From NCBI GenBank assembly GCA_033439255.1, contig CM065880.1, forward strand, positions 1,178,001 through 1,242,000: DNA of 64,000 nt. The letters run 5' to 3'. The notes beneath the pieces are model-generated. The model was not told where the DNA came from, ran no database searches, and worked only from the letters and a program-made list of their open reading frames with translations. The position numbers and the translations under genes are program-made. Of the stretch, positions 46,201 through 55,678 are shown piece after piece. The DNA is from Hericium rajendrae (Eukaryota > Basidiomycota > Agaricomycetes > Russulales > Hericiaceae). Position 1 is the first letter of the stretch; each line of letters begins with the position of its first letter.

Positions 46201-46879
46201 TGGCGCGAGCCCTCCTTCACGATCCACTACGTCCAGGGTTCCGGGCCGCGCAGTATGCCCCTTCCTCCTCCGCTCGTTTCCTAATACTAATCCCAACTCC
46301 ACAGACACAACCGTCATCCCCGCGTCCGTGACCGCACAGGTCTCCGTGCGCATCGTACCCGACCAAGACGTCGAGACGATCGGCCACGCGCTCGCAGAAT
46401 ACCTCCGCGCGTCGTTCGCGGCGCTGAAGTCGCCGAACGAGCTGCGCGTCACGCTCGGGCACAGTGCGGACTGGTGGCTTGGCGACCTCGCGCACCCGTA
46501 CTTCCGCGCGCTCGAGCGCGCGGTGCGCGATGAGTGGGGGATCGAGCCGCTGCGGATCCGCGAGGGCGGGGTACGTTGCTCTTCGTGCTTGTTTCGTGTT
46601 TTTGTTGTTGAGCTGGACCTATGCTAGTCGATCCCTTCTGTGCCGTTCTTGGAGAAGGAGTTCGCGTGCCCCGCGCTGCATCTCCCGATGGGCCAGTGTT
46701 CCGTGCGTTTTTTTTGTACCCGATTGGTGGGGTTGGGTTATTGAGTGGTTGTGCAGGACCAGGCCCATCTTCCGAACGAGCGCATTGCGCTCGCGAATCT
46801 GCGCCGTGGCAAGTCGGTTGTCGAGCGCTTTTTGACGACGGTTGCGGAGCGCGCGTCGGAAGGTGCTGTGGAGAGATAA
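43234..46879 (+). CDS. DUG2: Dug2-like WD40-peptidase M20 fusion (glutathione degradation)
   Basis: Subunit of the Dug pathway, which breaks down glutathione in the cytosol. The start at 43234 gives MANHDFLD; a 55-nt intron (GTACGT...CTCCAG) joins PSLSQTVLDANTQPSLMHTL. The N-terminal half has WD40 repeats: NNSVLSIATDGRYIYSGSQ, HTGSVLALEYAADKQWLFSS, VYAGCQDGYVKVWDTQTRTL and VLHSDVYTFSANGQV. The C-terminal half is an M20 metallopeptidase: YALRKFVSIPSVSG, ILFYGHYDVIAAPATGWKMP (His-x-Asp metal ligands), LYGRGVTDDKGPVLAVACAA (bridging Asp) and DLVCLIEGEEEAGS (catalytic and metal Glu). A dimerisation/lid part follows, and the end is VVERFLTTVAERASEGAVER with TAA at 46877-46879. The fusion order and size match yeast Dug2. 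Around 20 short introns. Confidence 0.88.
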
Positions 46880-47804
46880 GATGTTGGCTGAGATCTGTGT
46901 TGTGGGATTTTTCTGCGAGGAGGAGGATGCGTGTCGGTGGATGTGCTTGGCTTATAGTAGGTCATGTTCGGATGGTCCGAGCGTGGTGCTCGTACATACC
47001 ACTCTGAATGTCCAGTTCTGCGTACCTTTATTTGAAGGGACGTTTCATAGAACGACGATAGCGCAATTCCCGCTACCTGTGCCATGGGTCTTATACCTCA
47101 TTTGTGTCGCTCGACTTTTGGCGCGTAGACACATTGGGGCCGCAGTGACTTCGCATCTCCGGCAGCTGCGTCGGCCCGCTTTTAAATTCCTTGAATGCCT
47201 TCTCGCTCAACCTCACCGCGATGTATTTTTCGTGTGTATCTGAGAGCCATCCGGTTCTATAACCCAGCATAAGTTACATCGACGAGAGTTCTGAGCTTGG
47301 CTGGCGGCGGCGCGCCGGCAGCACTAGTGCCGCTGCCGCCGCGTGACTGGTACGCTCAACAGCGCTCAACGTTCAACCTCATCGACATCGTCGACGGTTC
47401 CCTTCCAAAAGCAGCATTAATCATCGTCCTCAGATCTTAGTAGGATTGACTCGTTTGACGACATCGTCTACTCCGTTGCCCACCTGAGCCTTGATCGTTC
47501 TTTCTTGCTCGCGATCGCCAGTCGTGCAGACACTGTCACTTTGCAGAATACTTCTTGATCCATAGTAGGTCTCTCATCGCAGATTTCACACCAGCTGGAC
47601 ACTTCGTCTCATAATCTTCCAGAATTCCATCTGTTATCGTATATTGAGAAGAATTCTTGGTCTCGAGGGAATAAGTATGCAAAGTCATCCAATTTCTGAG
47701 TTCGTGCTCTGCCGTTCTACATTCTGCTTCTAGGGGTCACTGACATCGGCGCATACAGCCCACATGATTTTTGGTCCGCGTACGTTCAGCCCAGGCTTTC
47801 GCGG
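46880..47804. other. Intergenic region and 5' part of F-box gene C
   Basis: About 0.9 kb. From about 47290 the DNA aligns with the region upstream of F-box gene A (38400-38780), including TTGCTCGCGATCGCCAGTCG. A splice acceptor (CTGCTTCTAG, ending near 47736) precedes an in-frame GAYSPHDFWSAYVQPRL, so a first exon of the F-box gene probably lies here. The empty site of MITE copy 1 is near 47320-47345. Confidence 0.5.
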
Positions 47805-49604
47805 ATGCAGAGCGCTCCTTTTCTCAAGGACCGTGAAGCAATCAATCATGTTCGTCGAGCAATAGACGATGACTTAACAGCCATGCATGCGGCCATGTGT
47901 GCACTACGCCTTGAACGCAATACCCTGGTCCCAATCTCTCGCCTTCCCTCTGAGGTCCTGGCCAGAATATTTCTATTTTGCGCCGACATGGACTCACCGT
48001 TCATGGATCCTGAGACACCAGACGACAAGCCGTGCATTGGCTGGCTACGCGTGACTCACGTCTGCAAGAATTGGCGCGAAACGTCCCTGCATTATCCACA
48101 CATCTGGACAAACATTCGCGGGCTCAATGCACTTTGGCTACAAGCCGTACTTACCCGTGGAAGATCGGCTCCGATCTCATTCTCATTTGAAGAATGCATC
48201 CCCACAGCTGCCCACGGCAGGGAGCTCGCCAAGCATTTTTCCCGCGTCCGCGACCTTACGATTCTCGTAGACGAAGTTTCTAGCTTGCAGCTTCTGTTAC
48301 GGCGGTCGATGCTGTCATCTCCTGCCAGCGTCCTGCAACATCTGGATTTGAATCATCAGGATGACGGCACAATTGTTTGGCTTCCAAGACACATATTCCA
48401 GAATCACGCACCTCTGCTTCGCTCTGTCGATTTGTGCAACGTCTATATTCCTTGGTCTGCCCCGATCCTTCGCAACTTAACAGATCTCAGGGTCTGCTTC
48501 AACGGTTGCAATAGAAAGCTTGTGACAAGAACGCCCGATGATATATCTACCATGTCACCATTCGACGAGTTGTTACACGGCCTGAGTAATATGCCTGCCT
48601 TGCAGACATTGGATCTCGTATCTTGTCTGCCTCGCAGATCTGGACACTCTATCCATGGGAGCATCATAGACTTGCCGTATCTCAAAGCATTATACCTGGA
48701 ATACAACCATGCAACCCGGTGCTTAGATTTTCTTAACCACATCAGAATCCCTTCTTCCTGCAGTTTACGCCTATGCTGCGGCGAGAGAAGGCCACAATGG
48801 GTCAGCGAAATTGGCTCCTTGTTCCATGCACATGCTAACAGAGAGCATGGCCCTATACGATCTTTAAGTCTAAACTTCAGCAGTTCGACTTTTGATTTCC
48901 ATATCTCACGGCGGCAGGATGGCGAAGAAAACGATATCAGACATATTCTGGAATGCCAACCCATTCCCCAGTACTCTCTACCGGACTCGTCAGATTTCAT
49001 AGTCGACTGGTGTCACAGATTCCCGATAGAGAATATCCATTACCTCCAGGTGGAAATCCGGCCTTCCCAGTCGGACTGGACACCCCAAAGATGGATCAAC
49101 GCCTTCGGGAGATGTAGCGCGGTTGATGTGGCCGAACTTCATGGCGAACAGTCGCAGATGCTCGCATTTTGCAAGGCGCTAACCGCGCGGATACCCCAGG
49201 ACGACGCCTGCAAGGAAGCATCTTTCCTCCCAAATCTGACTCGTGTCATCTTCAACCGCGTCCCGTTTTATGGTCCCAATCAAATGGAGAAGTTTTCATT
49301 TCAGAAGGCTTTCTTGAAGCAGTTGGAGATGCGTCAGAAAATCAAGGCCGTCCAGACGATCTGCATGAAGTCATCGAATCTAGAGGGCTCGGAACAGTTT
49401 CTTGTAGAGTTAAGGAAGATTATGCCAGAGGTTCAGTGGGATGATACATCTCGGCGAAGCTTAATCAAGGGCGCGGACCTCAATCCTAGTGACGACCCGA
49501 ACCACGGTTTTAACAGCGATTCCGGCGACGGTCCCAACGGCGATTTCAGCGACGGGGATTTTCATTCAGACGAGAACCAGGAGGACGATAGTCAGAGCGA
49601 GTAG
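47805..49604 (+). CDS. F-box protein C, intact family member
   Basis: Probable substrate adaptor of an SCF ubiquitin ligase. The single frame of 599 codons from ATG 47805 contains the F-box-like region VPISRLPSEVLARIFLFCAD and WLRVTHVCKNWRETSLHYPH, then an irregular LRR-type body (LLRSVDLCNVYIPWSAPILR, PALQTLDLVSCLPRRSGHSI, LKALYLEYNHATRCLDFLNH) and an acidic Asp/Ser-rich tail ending DENQEDDSQSE. The frame is open upstream to a likely splice acceptor near 47736, so the real N-terminus may include GAYSPHDFWSAYVQPRL. Two broken paralogues (36.3-41.0 kb, minus) and a relic (50.9 kb) lie nearby, so this is the surviving member of a local cluster. The substrate is unknown. Confidence 0.8.
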   Translation: MQSAPFLKDREAINHVRRAIDDDLTAMHAAMCALRLERNTLVPISRLPSEVLARIFLFCADMDSPFMDPETPDDKPCIGWLRVTHVCKNWRETSLHYPHIWTNIRGLNALWLQAVLTRGRSAPISFSFEECIPTAAHGRELAKHFSRVRDLTILVDEVSSLQLLLRRSMLSSPASVLQHLDLNHQDDGTIVWLPRHIFQNHAPLLRSVDLCNVYIPWSAPILRNLTDLRVCFNGCNRKLVTRTPDDISTMSPFDELLHGLSNMPALQTLDLVSCLPRRSGHSIHGSIIDLPYLKALYLEYNHATRCLDFLNHIRIPSSCSLRLCCGERRPQWVSEIGSLFHAHANREHGPIRSLSLNFSSSTFDFHISRRQDGEENDIRHILECQPIPQYSLPDSSDFIVDWCHRFPIENIHYLQVEIRPSQSDWTPQRWINAFGRCSAVDVAELHGEQSQMLAFCKALTARIPQDDACKEASFLPNLTRVIFNRVPFYGPNQMEKFSFQKAFLKQLEMRQKIKAVQTICMKSSNLEGSEQFLVELRKIMPEVQWDDTSRRSLIKGADLNPSDDPNHGFNSDSGDGPNGDFSDGDFHSDENQEDDSQSE

Positions 49605-50884
49605 GAAAACACTGGACACCCGCCCAATCTGTGAGGGCAGGCGCCGGAATGGCCATACAAAGAGTTGTTTTCCATCTCAACTACGAATCATTTACTGAAA
49701 TTGCGCTACCATGTGAATGATCAACCGCCGTTGAGTAGGTTATATGCGAGAAACATTGACGTACCTCCCTCAGACAAGGACGGTGCAGCGTTCAACTACG
49801 TCGCATTCGCGCTGGACTGCTCCCGGGCCATAATTAGGATTAACCAGAGATGATAAACTCCAAGAATAACTTGTCATGAATGAGCAACATCATGACGATC
49901 AAAAGGAAAGACACAGTTGAAGTCGGGCAGAGACAGACTCCTACAGACTCCCGAGAGGGACCATACAGGACCCATGAATATCGCTCCCTGATCCCTCGCA
50001 CTCACTTCGCGTCTCTACAGGACACTCCTCAGTAATGATGCCTGCACCTGGCTTTCCCATGTCCGCGGGTTTTTCCCGACTCGGTTTTCCCCGCATGGGT
50101 TTTTCGTCCGATCTGCTTTCTAACAGTTGTGGCTTTCCTTTCCGCAGCGTACATACTGTCCGTCCCGGTCTCTCGGGGCTGGGACACATCATACTGGGTA
50201 GTGATCAGAGTAGTTACATGATATGGGTGTGCGTAACGTAGTCCTGTGCCTGTCTACGTAGTACGCGCCACCGCTTTGTTCCGCCATGGGACCGCTGCGG
50301 AATACACTTCCTTCCTTCCTTCCACCAAAGGTCCCATCGAGATGCTGACGGAAAAGGCCCAAAAATCGTCCAAGCTGGGATCCTGGTGCGGACGAAAGGG
50401 CCAGAATTTCGGCCGAGGTCCGATCGAAACCGCTACAAATATGGGGCCTCTTGGCCCAGCTCCCATCCTTGGTGCTGACGGACATCCGGTGCTGAGGGCA
50501 GAAACCCGGCAGAGAACGGCAGAAAGCACAATTCTTACAACCTACCGCTGGTTTCAATGTTCGATCTCTTCATGCGGCCACAATCTGCCCTGTTTGGCCC
50601 CTGAACTCGGATCCATTTTGCTGACGGATCGGCCTCGGAAAGTGATGTCCCACCCAAATTCGGACGTTATGGGCATGGATTTTGTGCTGACGGAAGGCCA
50701 AAATTTGGATGCAACCTCTAGGCGCATATTCATGGGTCCTGACCATACGAACGACGCCCACGTGGCCGGATGCAGATACTTACGCCGCCGCGCGTCACTC
50801 GCGCGTCGGACTCTTGGGTTCTTGTTCCTTCCTTCCTGGCGACAGTCAACTCTATTCCAGTTGGTGACGGTGCTGGCCGGCAGC
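49605..50884. other. Intergenic region with scattered TGCTGACGGA repeats
   Basis: About 1.3 kb. The first 120 bp align with the 3' flank of F-box gene A. TGCTGACGGA occurs four times: 50343, 50473, 50619 and 50685. Near these are variants of GGCCAAAATTTGG (at about 50360, 50400 and 50697). The plus frame 50246-50938 runs through this region but has no family features and ends inside the F-box relic. Confidence 0.4.
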
Positions 50885-51060
50885 AGCAAAACTTTCTTAT
50901 TTCAGGAAGCCTTTTTGAAGCAGCTGGAGGCGCGCTAGCAGATGAAGGTCATCCGGAAAGTCTCCATGAAGTGGCGGAATCCTGAGGCACAATTCATGGG
51001 GGAACTAGGGAGAATCATACCGGAGGTGATATGGCTTGGATCACGATTCTGGCTGGGATT
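50885..51060 (+). pseudogene. F-box family C-terminal relic D
   Basis: A short stretch reading FLFQEAFLKQLEAR, then a stop codon, then QMKVIRKVSMKWRNPEAQFM and GELGRIIPEVIWLGSRF. It aligns with the C-terminal part of F-box genes B (KQLEARQQIKAIEKV) and C (KAFLKQLEMRQKIKAVQT). The rest of the gene is gone. It is a truncated duplicate, closest to gene B by eye. Confidence 0.65.
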
Positions 51061-52856
51061 CTGGATGTTCACATTGCTCCGACTAGCCTTGTGACGAGGC
51101 CGTTTGGGCAAGGCGTTCCTCGCAATTGCCGACAGAGAAGAAGTCTCTCCGCATGTCTCAAGCATCCGCGACATGGCATGACATGCCTGTCATGACGCTT
51201 TCCCCGTGGCCGATGGTGTGATCTCCTCCCAACGTTCTGCAATAACCCACTCCTCCCCGGTCCTTCAGCCCCATATATGTATTCCATATTCACACCCCGA
51301 TGAACCGCTCCGTTGATTTGTGCAGCATCCATATCTCTGCTCTTTTTGCGTTTGACTGTGTACGTATAGCAAGGTTTTCCTGGCTCGATAACTTGTGCGT
51401 GCGAATTGCATGCAATTTCATTACCCATGGGGCCAGAGATCCTGCACACGCGCTGCCGCTGGCAGCCTCAGCACTCTACGACATGATGATGAAGATTGTT
51501 TCCCAAGAGTACAGCTACTGATGTTTTCACTGGGAACACAGGTTCAACTCTTTGAATGTTGAACACAATTTGCAGAATGTCGAGTCGAGCCCGATCCTGT
51601 CCCCGGAAAGATGCAATGCGAATAGGCCAGAAGTAGGCCGCGCCTGGGATGGGAGTGCGTAGAAACCAAGAGCGCCAGGCGCGAAAGATGTTGAGCCCAA
51701 GACGAAGATGTGAGTGTCATTCCAGTTGGCGTCGTAGAATGAGCAGCTGAAAGAATCTGCACAGCGACGAGCGTAACGGCATCACAGATTCCTGGACTGC
51801 GTCTGCGTCTTCGTGTTCACGTCCATCCACGGCTCCTTGCCTGCGACCGGACGCTCGGCGCTCGCGCATCGGTCGTATGCGATGTCAAAGTTGTCACCGC
51901 GCCCGCATGCGGGGCCCCTCAATGCCCAGTGATTCAACCGGTGATTTTTCGGACGAATGAGACGTGCTGGTAATAGTAAGAGACAGTAAGTCGGACTATG
52001 TATCATGCGATTCGTGCCACTGGTCTCGTCGATCGGATGCCCTGAAAACATCGCAATTGCGTCGAATGTCATTCCAGCGATCGCAGGTCAGTCCGCCAAA
52101 GGCAGCAGTACTTCGGGGATTTGTTTAGGGTAATCACGGTCTTCTATTAGGCGCGCGGCCCCATGGTCAGCATTGCCCTGGTTAAAGCTTCTGTACCTGG
52201 AGTCTACGAAGTCAAGTGTTGGCTGTCCTGATAGGTCTCGCTCAGGCAGCGGATTTCGCAGTGGCGCTGCGCCCTGATAAACTCCCGCTTCTGGCCCGTC
52301 CGTGACCAGTGCTTGGCGGATGTATCCTGCTGCAGTCATTCGTTCGAGATGTGTATATATGCTGATAGGTAATACCGATTTATCGATTCGAGCAGGAACC
52401 TGACGATATGCTCTTTAGCGTCGGTCAGACTATTGTCTCGAAATGGGGGGTATGTCCCACCAAAAACGCTGTATTTTGGACCGCCCATGCTTCCAGATGG
52501 GAAAATTAAAGTATTCTCCCATCATCAAGCGCTGTCGTATGCCAAGATATGTTATCTTCCACTCTGCCCTTCCCTCCCTTCCGCTATCGGCGAGAACTCG
52601 GGTGTCTGTCGGATGCTCGGAATGCAGTCGCTTTCCGTTTGCGGATAGCACCGCGGCTAGGAACACATATCCCGGGCGACGCGGTGCGGGTAGGTCATAC
52701 ACACAGAAGCGCACCTCTTGGCATGGTCGCCTGATTTGCGATTAACGAGTGCCCCTACCCTGTCAGAAATTATAAACGCCATTGGGAACACCTGCAAGAT
52801 GCCTTGTCGAAGGCCGCTCTTTGTTCCTTCGACTCTCTTCTCGTGCAGGAGCAGCC
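51061..52856. other. Intergenic region, mostly unannotated
   Basis: About 1.8 kb. On the minus strand a frame from about 51785 down to 51483 is open for some 100 codons (CADSFSCSFYDANWNDTHIF, FVLGSTSFAPGALGFYAL) but has no ATG. With the small frame at 52088-52339 it may mark a spliced gene or decayed gene I could not assemble. The right end is the promoter of the sugar transporter. Confidence 0.3.
52088..52339 (-). CDS. Possible small protein, 83 aa, unknown
   Basis: ATG at 52339 opens MTAAGYIRQALVTDGPEAGV, continues LRNPLPERDLSGQPTLDFVD and ends KQIPEVLLPLAD. Composition is protein-like but no family is recognised. It could be a first exon; a GTACAG donor lies inside it. Kept as a low-confidence candidate. 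Confidence 0.25.
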   Translation of the reverse strand: MTAAGYIRQALVTDGPEAGVYQGAAPLRNPLPERDLSGQPTLDFVDSRYRSFNQGNADHGAARLIEDRDYPKQIPEVLLPLAD

Positions 52857-55307
52857 ATGGCCGCCGTCGAACACTCGTCACCCGAGAAGGCCGGATCGAT
52901 GGACTTGAAGAAAGCGGGCGTCGAACATAGCGAGAAGAAGGTCCTGACGCCTGAGGAGCGGCAAGAGGCGTTGTCCGCCGCTCTCGCTGTAGACCCGGGA
53001 GTCAACCCACGAAGCTGGCGGGCGATCCAGGTATGCCGATTACGCATGTGACAATGCATGGATCCCGCTGAAAAATGAGAAGATGTACCTCATAGTGCTG
53101 TGCATCTGCTGCTGCTCCGGGGATAGTGGGTTCGATGGCACGGTGAGGATCTGCAAAAGAGCAATTATAGCAGGGCCTCGTTCTGACTAATCTATGTAGG
53201 TTATGGGTGGTGTCAATTCCATGGCGCAATACCAGCAGTTCTTTGGGTTGAGCTCGGCTGGAGCCAAGACTGGGTGAGTCGTTATTCAGTGTACATGTGC
53301 GATGCCCCTTACCAAGCTATCGTGCAGGATTGTGTTTGGAATTTACACAGTGTGCGTTTCATAATTGTTTTCAAATCGTTGTACCTCTGTCTGACGCAAT
53401 TTTACAGTGGATCACTCGTGTAAGTCTATATCACCGATGCTCAGATCCACAATATTGATATACACTATCGTCACTTAGCGGTGCTATTCCCTCTGGTATG
53501 CTCGTGTTCAACTGTGCATATCCGTTCCCAATTGCTGAGAGAATTCCGAGCTAGCCATTATTCCTGATCGGTATGGTCGGCGCGTCGCTATGTTTACGGG
53601 GAATTCCATCCTAATGTTCGTGACATGGCCTATCCAAAATGTGCGATGCACATACTTATTTTCCGCGGCTAACAGCGTCGGTGCCATCATCACGGGAACG
53701 GCGAAAAATCAAGCCACATTCATCGGGGGTCGTTTCCTGACCGGCATTGGGTCGGGAACGGCAGGAGCCTGCGCCAAGTCGTACCTTGCTGAAATAACAC
53801 CGCCCCAGACTCGCGGTCTCTTCTTGGGCCTCTTAAACTCCTTGTGAGTGATTCATGTCGCCATTGTACGTCGATAATAATCCAAAAAGATTAGCTACTA
53901 CGTCGGACAGATGACAGCGACGGGCATGATGGTCTCGACCGGCAACTTCAACAACAACTTATCCTGGCGTCTGCCGTTGTTCGTTCAGGTGCGTTGCACA
54001 AAGCTTATCCCTGACTACCATTATCAAGATTAGCGGCTATGTTATAGATCATCCCCGCGGCCTTCAACGTTATCTTCGTCTTCCTGTGCCCTGAATCGTA
54101 AGTCTATCAGCACAATAGGTGTAAGTCGATCTGAAAACCGCTGCTCTCAGTCCTCGATGGCTATATACCATTGGTAAAGTCGATAAGGCTCGCGATATCT
54201 TAGCCAAGCTGCATTCTAACACCGGCGATCCTTATTCGCCTCTAATTGACCTTGAGATGGAGGAGATTAAGGAGAAGATCGTCCTTGGCGGAAGCGACAG
54301 TACGTCTTACTCAAAGCAGAATCTTTTGACTTGCACTCATTCTTCTATTCGTGCAGAGCATTTCTGGGATTTCCGCCCTCTGTTCCGCACGGCGGCAGAT
54401 CGCTACCGCGCCTGGATGGTCGTGCTCATTGGCTCGTTCGGGCAGCTTTCAGGAAACGGCCTCATCACCTATTTCCTTCCAGTCCTTCTCAAGAATGCCG
54501 GTATTGTGTCGCAAAACAGGCAGCTGACACTGAACTTCGTCAATTCCGTAACATCGTTTATCGGTGCTTTGTCTGTACGTATGAGCGCAATTTGTTAAGC
54601 CGCGGTCACGGACTGACTTTCTGCTCGCAGGGCTCGGCATCGGTCGACCACATTGGGCGGCGGAAGCTGCTTTTGATTTCCACCGGTCTTTGCGTGGTCA
54701 CCCTGGCCATCGTGACAGGTCTTCTCAGTGACAATGGGAACGGGAATCAAGTGCGAGCAAATGCTGGCATCTCGTTCATCTACTTGTTCATGGTGATCTT
54801 CTCTTTTGGCTGGACGCCAATGTGAGCACTGCATACGACTCTTGGCATCATACCCTTGACCAAAAGTATATCGTAGGCAATCCCTTTATGGTGCAGAAGT
54901 GCTCGGCTACGAGGCGCGTGCAAAGGGCCTTGCTTTCCTTAACGTTGTTGCACAAGCTTCGTCTTGCATCAACACCTTTGGGTGAGTAAGATCACATCCG
55001 GAAAGCCGATCATCACTGATAATTGTTTCGTCTAGTATTCCCGTTGCTCTAGAGAAGCTCGGATGGAAAGGCAGGTCTCCAACTGACTCAATTCATCCCA
55101 TGCTTGCTAACGGTTACACCTACAGTCTACCTGATTTTCCTGATTTGGGATGTCTTTGAGTTCCTCGTGATTTACTTCACCCTGGTTGAGACGAAGGGGC
55201 TCACCCTGGAGGAAATTGACGAAGTCTTCGCTCAGCCGAATCCTCGGACGTACTCGATAGAACACGCCCGGAAGCGGCGGACAGCTCCTCGAGCTAGCGC
55301 AGCATGA
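52857..55307 (+). CDS. MFS sugar transporter (hexose/lactose permease-like)
   Basis: Twelve-helix plasma-membrane permease. The start at 52857 gives MAAVEHSSPEKAGSMDLKKA, a polar N-tail. Exons then read MYLIVLCICCCSGDSGFDGT and VMGGVNSMAQYQQFFGLSS (helix 1 and loop), GIVFGIYT, IPDRYGRRVAMFTGNSIL (DRYGRR motif after helix 2), FIGGRFLTGIGSGTAGACAK, SYLAEITPPQTRGLFLGLLN, CPESPRWLYTIGKVDKARDI (PESPRWL motif), DHIGRRKLLLISTGLCVVTL and a final FLVIYFTLVETKGLTLEEID (PETKG-like motif). It ends RTAPRASAA with TGA at 55305-55307. About a dozen introns. The GFDGTVMGG start is common in fungal lactose/hexose permeases; the actual sugar cannot be told. Confidence 0.88.
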
Positions 55308-55678
55308 TATGTCCATATTTTCGTCCACGTTACCCATCCGCTATATCGAAAACTTACAATTACTTACAAATCCACGATCTGTACGACAAGTTGTGTACGA
55401 CTCAAGAGGGCTATCTACCAATTTCATGCATTTTGCCGAAGTTCAACCCAAATCTAATTGCCAAGATATGGTGGCAAGTTGACAACTGCGTATATCTCCT
55501 TGTCCCCTAGCATGATCACTTGTGGAAGAGGCACAAGTTTTACATCTTTCCATAGGTCGGCACAGTTCACCGCCACGAGCGCTTGAGCCCGGAGTAGGTC
55601 CAGGCTTGGTCTATTTGGCAGTGTTTGTCTCGTACAAGAAGCCTCCAGACAGGGACTTGGTCAGAACATTCACAAGAA
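55308..55678. other. Short gap between transporter and NUDCD1
   Basis: About 370 bp containing the transporter 3' UTR and the NUDCD1 promoter. No further feature was recognised. Confidence 0.4.

Noticed and set aside
50246-50938. Plus-strand frame of 230 codons
   Set aside because: It crosses repetitive non-coding DNA, has no family features and ends inside the F-box relic.
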